Made by a program: the position numbers and the translations under genes. A stretch of DNA of 5,567 nucleotides from JBEIUL01 sp044356865 (GTDB taxonomy: Bacteria; Planctomycetota; Phycisphaerae; Phycisphaerales; SM1A02). The DNA is taken from the NCBI GenBank assembly GCA_044356865.1, contig JBIKVN010000217.1:1-5567 (forward strand), read 5' to 3'. Position 1 is the stretch's first letter. Each line of letters opens with the position of its first letter. The notes below the pieces were generated by a model. That model had not been told where the DNA came from, searched no databases, and saw only the letters and a program-made list of their open reading frames with translations. Below are positions 1 to 5,567 of this stretch, one piece after another.

Positions 1-2
1 AC

Positions 3-1775
3 ACCGACGGCGACCAGACCGCCGACTGCCTCGACGGCTGCCCGACCGATGCGAACAAGATTGCGGCTGGCATCTGCGGCTGCGGCGTGAGCGACGTCGA
101 CACCGACGGCGACCAGACGGCGGACTGCAACGACGGCTGCCCGACCGATGCGAACAAGACGGCGGCCGGCATCTGCGGCTGCGGCGTCCCCGACACCGAC
201 ACCGACGGCGACCAGACGGCGGACTGCAACGACGGCTGCCCGACCGATGCGAACAAGACGGCGGCCGGCATCTGCGGTTGCGGCGTTGCGGACACGGACA
301 CCGACGGCGACCAGACGGCGGACTGCAACGACGGCTGCCCGACCGATGCGAACAAGACGGCGGCCGGCATCTGCGGCTGCAGCGTCCCCGACACCGACAC
401 CGACGGCGACCAGGCCGCCGACTGCAACGACAACTGCCCGACCGACGCGAACAAGACCGAACCCGGCGTGTGCGGTTGCGGCGTCTCGGACGCCGACACC
501 GACGGCGACCAGGTCGCCGACTGCAACGACAACTGCCCGCTCGACGCGAACAAGACCGAACCCGGGATTTGCGGCTGTGGCGTCTCCGACGCCGACACCG
601 ACGGCGACGGCACGGCGAACTGCCTCGACAACTGCCCCGACGACGCGAACAAGACCGAGCCCGGAACTTGCGGCTGCGGCGTCTCGGACGTCGACACCGA
701 CGGCGATCAGGTCGCCGACTGCAACGACAACTGCCCGACCGACGCGAACAAGACCGAACCCGGCACCTGCGGCTGCGGCGTCTCGGACGTCGACACCGAC
801 GGCGACCAGACCGCAGACTGCAACGACGGCTGCCCGACGGACGCGAACAAGATCGCGGCTGGCATCTGCGGCTGCGGCGTCGCCGACACGGACACGGATG
901 GTGATCAGACCGCCGACTGCAACGACGGCTGCCCGACGGACGCGAACAAGATCGCGGCCGGCATCTGCGGCTGCGGCGTTTCCGACGTCGATACCGACGG
1001 CGACGGCACGGCGAACTGCCTCGATAACTGCCCGACCGACGCGAACAAGACCGAGCCCGGAACTTGCGGCTGCGGCGTTTCCGACGTCGACACCGACGGC
1101 GACCAGACCGCCGACTGCCTCGACGGCTGCCCGGCGGACGCGAACAAGACGGCGGCCGGCATCTGCGGCTGCGGCGTTGCCGATACCGACACCGACGGTG
1201 ACCAGACCGCCGACTGCAACGACGGCTGCCCGACGGACGCGAACAAGATCGCGGCTGGCATCTGCGGCTGCGGCGTGAGCGACGCCGACACCGACGGCGA
1301 CCAGACCGCCGACTGCAACGACCAGTGCCCGAGCGATCCGTTGAAGACGCTTCCCGGAGCCTGCGGTTGCGGAGTCGCCGACACCGACACCGACGGCGAC
1401 CAGACCGCGGACTGCCTCGACGGCTGCCCGACCGATGCGAACAAGACGGCGGCCGGCATCTGCGGCTGCGGCGTCCCCGACACCGACACCGACGGCGACC
1501 AGGCCGCCGACTGCAACGACCAGTGCCCGAGCGATCCGTTGAAGACGCTTCCCGGAGCCTGCGGTTGCGGAGTCGCCGACACCGACACCGACGGCGACCA
1601 GACCGCCGACTGTAACGACGGCTGCCCGACTGATGCGAACAAGACTGCGGCCGGCATCTGCGGTTGCGGCGTCCCCGACACCGACACCGACGGCGACCAG
1701 ACCCCGGACTGCAACGACAACTGCCCGACCGACGCGAACAAGACCGAGCCGGGCATCTGCGGCTGCGGCACGGCG
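3..1775 (+). repeat. Tandem array of 99-bp (33-residue) TSP3-like calcium-binding repeats
   Basis: Seventeen complete units start at 93 and recur every 99 bp to 1775, and 90 bp of an earlier unit occupy 3-92. There are no insertions or deletions. Each unit opens with an acidic calcium-loop motif (D-x-D-T-D-G-D, then D or N at position 11), continues C-[NL]-D-[GNQ]-C-P, then D-A-N-K (or D-P-L-K), and closes with G-x-C-G-C-G-V. Cysteines are at unit positions 12, 16, 28 and 30 in every unit. This resembles thrombospondin type 3 repeats, where Asp side chains wrap calcium and cysteines form disulfides. Units fall into three types by positions 15 and 24-25: G/AA, N/EP and Q/LP. One unit (291-389) has Ser for Gly in the C-G-C-G motif. 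The array continues beyond the left edge, so the total copy number is unknown. Confidence 0.95.
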
Positions 1776-3893
1776 GACGTGGATAGCGACGGCGACTCGA
1801 AACTCGACTGCCAGGACAACTGCCCGGCGGTCGCGAACCCCGGCCAGGCGGACTGTGACGCGAACGGCGTCGGCGATGCCTGCGACGGGGCCGACTGCGA
1901 CGGCAACTCGCTGCCCGACTCCTGCGACCTGGCGCAGGCCCCGTGGCGCGACTACGACCTCGACGGGACGATCGACTCCTGCCAGGGCCGCAGCTTCTGG
2001 ATCGGAGGCGAGTCCGGCGACCTGCTCGATCCGGCCAACTGGTCGGGCGGCCTGCCGGGCGGGACCGTGCCCGCGATCTTTGCCGGCAGCGGCCTGACCA
2101 CCGTCTCGAGCCCGGGCGGCAGCGTCCCGGTCTCGATCGAGGTCCGCTCGGGCGAGGTCCACCTGGTCGTCACGGGATCCCTCGCGATCGCCGGCGACCT
2201 CACGGTCGGCTCCGGCGCGACCTTCCGGCTGGAAAGCGGCTCGCTCTCGGTCGGCGACGACCTCTCGGCGGTCGCGAACGCCACCGTCGAGATCGGCCTC
2301 GCCGGCTCGATCTCGGTCGGCGGCGACGTGACGTTCGCTTCCCTCTCGAACCTGTCGATCTCGCTGCGGGACGGCACCGGCGGATCGGTCGCCCCGCTCT
2401 CCTGCATGGCGGGCACCGGCGACTTCGCCGGATTCCTGCGGCTCGATCTCGGCGACCTGTCGCCCTGGACGATCCCCGACGGCGAGCGCTTCCGGGTGAT
2501 CATCGCCGGAACGCTCGCGAGCGAAGGCTTCTACGCCGGTCTCTTCGCGGCCGACCTCGGCCCCAACACGCTCGTTCCCGTCGACGGCACGGCCGCGCTC
2601 GGCGAGGTCCTCGATGTCGAGTTCCAGCCTCTCGCCCAGCTCGTCCAGTCGACGGTCGGGGCCACGGTGTCGATCGCCGGCGAGCCGACCGGCCTGGTCG
2701 TCGGCGACCTGACCGGCGACGGCATCGACGACACCGCGCTCGTCACGAGCGTCGGGGCCTCGTCGAGCGGCCTGCTTCGCGTCTTCGCCTCGAACGGCAG
2801 CGGCGGCACCTCGATGCAGGCCACCTACCCCGTCGGGAGCGACCCGCGCGGCATCGCCCTCGGCGATCTCGACGGTGACGGTCGGCCCGAGTTGGTGGTC
2901 GTCTCGCGCGGCAGCTCGGATGTCCGGGTCTTCCGGAACCCGAACGGTTCGGTGCAGGGACTGGTGGCCGAATCGCCGGTGGCCACCGCGCAGCCCGGCT
3001 CGTCCGTGGCGATCATCGCCGGCAAGACGCCTCGGGTTTGCGTCGCCAGCCTTTCCGGAGGCTCGGTCGAGTCGTTCCGCGCCGGGGCCGGCGGGCTCGT
3101 GTCGAACGGCTCGCTCGGGCTCGCGGCCGCCCCGGCCACCATCGCCACGCTCGGCGAGCGCCTCGCGGTCGCCGCGGATGCGACCGGCGATGCGGCGGTC
3201 GGCGCGGTCTTCCTGCTCGAGGTCCCGGCCCTGCAGCCGCCCTCGCTCCACGCCGCGTATGCCGGGCCGCTCGACCCGATCTCGTCGGGAGCCGGCGACC
3301 TCAACGCCGACGGGTTCCCCGATCTCGCGATCGGCGACGCCGGCGGTTCGGTCACGATCCTGCCCGGCAGCGACGCCGGGCTGGCGGGCGGCGCGTCGAT
3401 CCCGGTCGGGAGCCGTCCTGCGGTCGACCTTTCGATCGGGGACATCGACGGCGACGGCCGTCCGGATCTCGCGGTGGCGCTGCTCGAGACGGGCACGCTG
3501 TCCGGCTCGCGGGTCTCGATCCTGCGGAACGTGTCGGCCGCCGGCGGCTTCCCGAGCTTCCAGTCGCTCGCCGAGACGAACGTCGGCGAGGGCGTGCGCT
3601 TCGTCGCCGCGGCCGAGCTGGTCGCGGGCGGGGCCGGCCTGGTCACGCTCGGCGACACCGTGCCGGGCCTGGTCGGCGGCGCGTCGGTGCTGGTCCTCCA
3701 GACTTTCGACGTGATCGAGTACGACCCCTGCATCGGCGACATGAACCTCGACGGCAAGGTCGACGGCTTCGACATCGCGATCTTCCTGCAGGGCTGGGGT
3801 TTCGCCGGCCTCTCCGACCTCTCGGGCGACGGGACGACCGACGGCGTCGACATCACGCTGCTCATCAGCTCGTGGGGCAGTTGCCTCGACTGA
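3..3893 (+). CDS. Giant secreted calcium-binding repeat protein with FG-GAP and dockerin-like domains (5'-truncated)
   Basis: The frame is open from the left edge to a TGA at 3891-3893, giving 1,296 visible residues. The module order is 33-residue Cys/Asp-rich repeats (3-1775), a degenerate TSP3-like segment (1776-1985), a Ser/Gly/Val-rich beta-structured stretch (about 1986-2640), an FG-GAP region (about 2685-3710) and a C-terminal dockerin-like domain (3729-3890). The first possible start codon in the window, GTG at 87, encodes valine in the conserved C-G-C-G-V motif of a repeat, and the repeat reads unbroken upstream of it, so the real start and any signal peptide are off the left edge. 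Families with these repeats are extracellular and bind calcium; about four cysteines per repeat fit an oxidising location. Inferred role: a cell-surface or matrix adhesion or scaffold protein. No catalytic domain is visible, and the ligand is unknown. Confidence 0.9.
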   Translation, partial: TDGDQTADCLDGCPTDANKIAAGICGCGVSDVDTDGDQTADCNDGCPTDANKTAAGICGCGVPDTDTDGDQTADCNDGCPTDANKTAAGICGCGVADTDTDGDQTADCNDGCPTDANKTAAGICGCSVPDTDTDGDQAADCNDNCPTDANKTEPGVCGCGVSDADTDGDQVADCNDNCPLDANKTEPGICGCGVSDADTDGDGTANCLDNCPDDANKTEPGTCGCGVSDVDTDGDQVADCNDNCPTDANKTEPGTCGCGVSDVDTDGDQTADCNDGCPTDANKIAAGICGCGVADTDTDGDQTADCNDGCPTDANKIAAGICGCGVSDVDTDGDGTANCLDNCPTDANKTEPGTCGCGVSDVDTDGDQTADCLDGCPADANKTAAGICGCGVADTDTDGDQTADCNDGCPTDANKIAAGICGCGVSDADTDGDQTADCNDQCPSDPLKTLPGACGCGVADTDTDGDQTADCLDGCPTDANKTAAGICGCGVPDTDTDGDQAADCNDQCPSDPLKTLPGACGCGVADTDTDGDQTADCNDGCPTDANKTAAGICGCGVPDTDTDGDQTPDCNDNCPTDANKTEPGICGCGTADVDSDGDSKLDCQDNCPAVANPGQADCDANGVGDACDGADCDGNSLPDSCDLAQAPWRDYDLDGTIDSCQGRSFWIGGESGDLLDPANWSGGLPGGTVPAIFAGSGLTTVSSPGGSVPVSIEVRSGEVHLVVTGSLAIAGDLTVGSGATFRLESGSLSVGDDLSAVANATVEIGLAGSISVGGDVTFASLSNLSISLRDGTGGSVAPLSCMAGTGDFAGFLRLDLGDLSPWTIPDGERFRVIIAGTLASEGFYAGLFAADLGPNTLVPVDGTAALGEVLDVEFQPLAQLVQSTVGATVSIAGEPTGLVVGDLTGDGIDDTALVTSVGASSSGLLRVFASNGSGGTSMQATYPVGSDPRGIALGDLDGDGRPELVVVSRGSSDVRVFRNPNGSVQGLVAESPVATAQPGSSVAIIAGKTPRVCVASLSGGSVESFRAGAGGLVSNGSLGLAAAPATIATLGERLAVAADATGDAAVGAVFLLEVPALQPPSLHAAYAGPLDPISSGAGDLNADGFPDLAIGDAGGSVTILPGSDAGLAGGASIPVGSRPAVDLSIGDIDGDGRPDLAVALLETGTLSGSRVSILRNVSAAGGFPSFQSLAETNVGEGVRFVAAAELVAGGAGLVTLGDTVPGLVGGASVLVLQTFDVIEYDPCIGDMNLDGKVDGFDIAIFLQGWGFAGLSDLSGDGTTDGVDITLLISSWGSCLD
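1776..1985 (+). other. Degenerate TSP3-like segment closing the repeat array
   Basis: Part of the giant protein. The 33-residue register breaks here. The segment starts with a calcium-loop motif (D-V-D-S-D-G-D), then has D-N-C-P followed by N-P-G-Q and D-x-N-G-V-G-D-A-C-D, the classic thrombospondin type 3 pattern. Next come D-C-D-G-N-S-L-P-D-S-C-D and a final D-L-D-G-T-I-D-S-C loop. The motif around D-C-x-G-N-x-x-P-D-x-C-D is common in planctomycete surface proteins. It looks like a transition from the regular stalk to the globular part of the protein. Confidence 0.8.
1986..2640 (+). other. Ser/Gly/Val-rich, probably beta-helical region
   Basis: Part of the giant protein. It opens with F-W-I-G-G followed by D-P-A-N-W-S-G-G. 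An A-N-W-S-G motif of this kind often precedes beta-helix or autotransporter-like stretches in planctomycete and other bacterial surface proteins. After it, short strands recur with G-D or G-G turns (A-I-A-G-D-L-T-V, S-V-G-D-D-L-S, S-V-G-G-D-V-T-F) and Ser/Thr/Val-rich alternation, as in stacked beta rungs. The later half (about 2400-2640) is less repetitive and has a single cysteine. No catalytic motif is recognisable. The fold assignment is inferred from pattern only. Confidence 0.55.
2685..3710 (+). other. FG-GAP/VCBS repeat region, probable beta-propeller
   Basis: Part of the giant protein. Four clear FG-GAP-type calcium motifs are present: G-D-L-T-G-D-G-I-D-D at 2703, G-D-L-D-G-D-G-R-P-E at 2862, G-D-L-N-A-D-G-F-P-D at 3294 and G-D-I-D-G-D-G-R-P-D at 3438. 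Each is followed by a hydrophobic strand (L-V-V-V, L-A-I, L-A-V-A) and a later strand of the V-R-V-F or V-S-I-L kind. Three further stretches have matching strand patterns without the Asp loop, near 3021, 3153 and 3612. Such repeats form integrin-alpha-like propellers that bind calcium and often mediate adhesion. The four canonical motifs are certain; the propeller closure is inferred. Confidence 0.85.
3729..3890 (+). other. Dockerin-like C-terminal domain
   Basis: Last 54 residues of the giant protein. Two duplicated calcium-loop/helix segments are visible: G-D-M-N-L-D-G-K-V-D-G-F-D-I-A followed by F-L-Q-G-W-G, and S-D-L-S-G-D-G-T-T-D-G-V-D-I-T followed by L-I-S-S-W-G. The D-x-N-x-D-G-x-x-D-x-x-D loop and duplicated layout match type I dockerins. 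Cysteines stand just before the first loop (3729) and three residues from the end. Planctomycetes carry such tails on many exported proteins that are not cellulosomal, so a role in surface attachment or sorting is more likely than cellulosome docking, but this is inference. Confidence 0.85.
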
Positions 3894-3908
3894 CGCCGGC
3901 TCCGAAGG
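3894..3908. other. Convergent intergenic gap
   Basis: Only 15 nt separate the stop of the giant plus-strand gene from the stop of the minus-strand glycosyltransferase gene. I see no strong hairpin with a T-run on either strand, only a weak GCCG/CGGC match that spans the glycosyltransferase stop codon. How transcripts end here is not evident. Confidence 0.8.
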
Positions 3909-5105
3909 TCACCGCGGCTCGAGCACGTACTGCCGTCCGCCCCAGCGGACGGGCACGCGCCGTTCGAGCATCCTCGCCCCGTCCATCAGCCACGCGGCGA
4001 CCTCGAGCGAGGCGATCGGGTGGAGCCATGCCCCGCGGAGCGGCGCCCCGAAGATCCGGTGCAGGAAGCCGAGCGTTCCCGCCATCGACATCAGGGCGAG
4101 CAGCCCCGACAGCGGCAGCAGGAAGAGCAGCGGGGGAGCCGGCGGCATCGCCAGGGTCATCGCGATCGCGGCCAGTGCGGCCAGCGGGATGCCGACGCCG
4201 GTCGCGAGCACCTCGGCCGCGTGCCGCCGCAGCCGCGACGGCCGCCGCTCGCAGCTTTCGATGAGGATCCGCGTCCAGCCCGAACGCATCCCCGCGCCGG
4301 AGTCGTACATCGCGACCTCGAGCATCGCGGCGGCGTCGACCACCGCGGTCCGCAAGCCGGCGCGGTGGAACCGCTTGGCGAAGGCGAGATCCTCGAGCAG
4401 GTCGTCCTTCACCGCCTCGTGGCCGCCGAGCCGCTCGTAGGCGTCGCGGCGGAAGAGCAGGAACTGGCCGTTCGCGAAAGGCCAGGTCCGCTCGGGACGG
4501 TTCGCCTTGTCGAGGGGGAAGATCCGCATGAGCACCATCGAGGCGACCGGCTGCAGCCGCCGCTCGAAACCGCGTCCGTAGGTCAGGCTTCCGAGCGCCG
4601 AGCAGAGGGCGGCGTCGCGCTCCTCGGCGATCGCCACCATCGAGCGCACGAGGTCGGGGCCGAAGCGGCAGTCGGCGTCGGTGAAGAGCAGCCAGTCGCC
4701 GCGGGCCGAGAGGGCCCCGAGCGCCGCCGCGTGGCACTTGCCTGCCCAGTCCTCGGGACACGAGGACTTCTCGACGATACGGATGCGGGCGTCGCCCTCC
4801 GCCGCGGCCAGCAGCCGTTCCCGCGTGTCGTCGGTGCAGCGGTCGAGGACGTAGATCACCTCGAGCTCGACGCCGCGTTGCCCCCGCAGGCCGCGGACGC
4901 TGGCCTCGATGGTGCGGGCCTCGTTGTGGGCCGGGATCACCACGCTCACGAGGCCGTGGGCCGCCGCGGCCCGTGCCCCGCGCTCGACCTTCGGGATCCC
5001 GGGCAGGGCCCGGGCGACGCGGTAGAGCACCACCGCCCAATAGATCGCGCCCGCGGTCGACAGGCCGGCGAGGACGATCGCGACAAGGTCCGGAAGGGAA
5101 GGCAA
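3909..5105 (-). CDS. Membrane-associated family 2 glycosyltransferase (HpnB/CrtQ-like)
   Basis: The 398-residue protein is a GT-A fold transferase predicted to move a sugar from a nucleotide-sugar donor to a lipid or glycan acceptor at the cytoplasmic face of the membrane. Residues 6-29 form a hydrophobic anchor. The catalytic domain begins with V-V-I-P-A-H-N-E-A (55-63), then V-L-D-R-C-T-D-D-T (86-94), W-A-G-K (120-123), the metal-binding D-A-D (143-145), A-N-G-Q-F (211-215), the probable catalytic L-E-D (237-239) and R-S-G-W (274-277) in the place of the usual Q/R-x-x-R-W. Two membrane segments follow (about 299-321 and 325-347). The length and layout match hopanoid-associated HpnB and carotenoid CrtQ-type enzymes; the acceptor cannot be told from sequence. 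The start is TTG at 5105: I found no better in-frame start upstream, and later GTGs would cut the anchor. No Shine-Dalgarno is visible. It lies 28 nt after the methyltransferase, probably in one operon. Confidence 0.88.
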   Translation of the reverse strand: MPSLPDLVAIVLAGLSTAGAIYWAVVLYRVARALPGIPKVERGARAAAAHGLVSVVIPAHNEARTIEASVRGLRGQRGVELEVIYVLDRCTDDTRERLLAAAEGDARIRIVEKSSCPEDWAGKCHAAALGALSARGDWLLFTDADCRFGPDLVRSMVAIAEERDAALCSALGSLTYGRGFERRLQPVASMVLMRIFPLDKANRPERTWPFANGQFLLFRRDAYERLGGHEAVKDDLLEDLAFAKRFHRAGLRTAVVDAAAMLEVAMYDSGAGMRSGWTRILIESCERRPSRLRRHAAEVLATGVGIPLAALAAIAMTLAMPPAPPLLFLLPLSGLLALMSMAGTLGFLHRIFGAPLRGAWLHPIASLEVAAWLMDGARMLERRVPVRWGGRQYVLEPR

Positions 5106-5133
5106 GGGCGGAAGGATACGGGTTCGCCCGCGT
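5106..5133 (-). other. Short intercistronic gap between methyltransferase and glycosyltransferase
   Basis: This 28-nt same-strand spacer has no recognisable promoter and no purine-rich ribosome binding site before the TTG start. A small 4-bp stem (CGGG / CCCG around a CGAA loop) is present but too short to call a regulator or terminator. Co-transcription of the two genes is the simplest reading. Confidence 0.5.
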
Positions 5134-5567
5134 TCAGCCCGACGCGGGGAAGAGCGTCAGGAGCAGGCTCGGGCCGTCGGGCGCCGGCTCGTAGTCGACC
5201 GGTCGCACCTCGCTCCGCACGCCGGTCGCCGCGAGCGAGGCGCGGATCGGGGCGAGCCACTCGTGCTCGCGGCGCGGCGCGAGGATCCGATTCACGGGAA
5301 AGACCCGGACCTCCGATCGTGCGACCCGCAGGAGCTCGCGCAGCGAGGCCTCATGGAAGGCGGGATCGAACTCGCCGTGCGACGAGAGCCCGCCGGTGCC
5401 GGTGGGTGCGTAGGTGAAGAGCAGGTGCCCGCTCAGCACGAGATCGAACGAGCGATCGGGGAAGGGCAACGCCGGCAGGCCGGCGGCGACATAGCGTCCG
5501 GCGGCCCGTCCCGGGCCGAGATCGGCGAGGAACCGTTCGAGCGCCGCCCGCCGTTCCGCCTCGTAGC
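5134..5567 (-). CDS. Class I SAM-dependent methyltransferase, C-terminal part (5'-truncated by window edge)
   Basis: The frame is open from the right edge to a TGA at 5134-5136, with 143 visible residues. The first possible start in the window, TTG at 5469, is the leucine before P-F-P-D-R-S-F-D-L-V-L-S. That motif follows the SAM-binding core in class I methyltransferases, and coding continues upstream through E-R-F-L-A-D-L-G-P-G and G-R-Y-V. Downstream are S-L-R-E-L-L-R-V-A (the usual post-core helix), E-V-R-V-F-P-V, V-D-Y-E-P and a closing L-L-L-T-L-F strand, as in uncharacterised bacterial methyltransferases of this type. The glycine-rich SAM motif I lies off the window. The substrate is unknown. 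The gene sits just upstream of the glycosyltransferase, so the pair may modify the same glycan or lipid; that link rests on position only. Confidence 0.82.
   Translation of the reverse strand, partial: YEAERRAALERFLADLGPGRAAGRYVAAGLPALPFPDRSFDLVLSGHLLFTYAPTGTGGLSSHGEFDPAFHEASLRELLRVARSEVRVFPVNRILAPRREHEWLAPIRASLAATGVRSEVRPVDYEPAPDGPSLLLTLFPASG

Noticed and set aside
148..1278. Second plus-strand open frame rich in Arg, Thr and Ala through the array
   Set aside because: Out-of-frame reading of the same repeats in GC-rich DNA, with no recognisable domain and low-complexity composition.
3..1775. Possible CRISPR array, because of regular direct repeats
   Set aside because: There are no unique spacers; the whole 99-bp period is repeated and codes in frame for a protein.
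905..1906. Long minus-strand open frame with a periodic Ser/Pro/Gln-rich translation across the array
   Set aside because: The 99-bp period is a multiple of three, so any stop-free frame in one unit stays open in all. The plus-strand frame has clear calcium and cysteine motifs; this is its antisense shadow.
2825..3865. Minus-strand open frame of 346 codons opposite the propeller region
   Set aside because: Ser/Pro/Arg-rich composition typical of antisense GC-rich coding DNA; the plus strand carries the FG-GAP and dockerin motifs.
3880..3925. Possible bidirectional terminator between the convergent genes
   Set aside because: Only a weak 4-bp GCCG/CGGC match and no T-run on either strand.
5114..5130. 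Small hairpin (CGGG-CGAA-CCCG) before the glycosyltransferase start
   Set aside because: A 4-bp stem is expected by chance in DNA this GC-rich, and no T-run or conserved context supports a function.
4020..5417. Plus-strand open frame of 465 codons opposite the glycosyltransferase and methyltransferase genes
   Set aside because: Low-complexity Arg/Gly/Glu-rich translation covering two genes that have clear catalytic motifs on the other strand.

Overview
The window comes from a GC-rich bacterium, most likely a planctomycete (Phycisphaerae-like). The best clue is the end of the first gene: a short cysteine-flanked dockerin-like tail with two calcium loops, each followed by a hydrophobic stretch and a W-G pair. 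It sits behind thrombospondin-3-like calcium repeats and FG-GAP repeats. This combination is typical of very large secreted planctomycete proteins, although myxobacteria and relatives also use such repeats. The assignment is an inference from protein style; there is no rRNA or other marker here.

Layout. Positions 3-3893 (+) hold the 3' portion of one giant exported protein; the visible part is 1,296 residues and the 5' end lies outside the window. Its modules in order are: (1) a tandem array of 33-residue (99-bp) cysteine-rich, Asp-rich repeats, 17 complete plus one partial at the left edge, with no indels; (2) a short degenerate TSP3-like segment that ends the array; (3) a Ser/Gly/Val-rich, probably beta-helical stretch; (4) a region with four clear FG-GAP calcium repeats and three degenerate ones, which I read as a seven-bladed beta-propeller; (5) a dockerin-like C-terminal domain bracketed by two cysteines. 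No signal peptide is visible because the N-terminus is missing. The GTG at 87 is an internal valine codon of the array, not a start.

After a 15-nt convergent gap, two genes lie on the minus strand, transcribed right to left: a SAM-dependent methyltransferase truncated by the right edge (5134-5567) and, 28 nt downstream, a membrane-anchored family 2 glycosyltransferase (3909-5105, TTG start). The short same-strand gap suggests a two-gene or longer operon for glycan or lipid modification. Nothing in the sequence ties this pair functionally to the giant protein.

I saw no tRNA, rRNA, CRISPR array, insertion sequence or phage gene, and no convincing terminator. The most interesting content is the repeat array (its mosaic of coupled unit types, recent 198-bp duplication and strict 99-bp register) and the inferred propeller. 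I do not see evidence for a wholly new multi-gene system.
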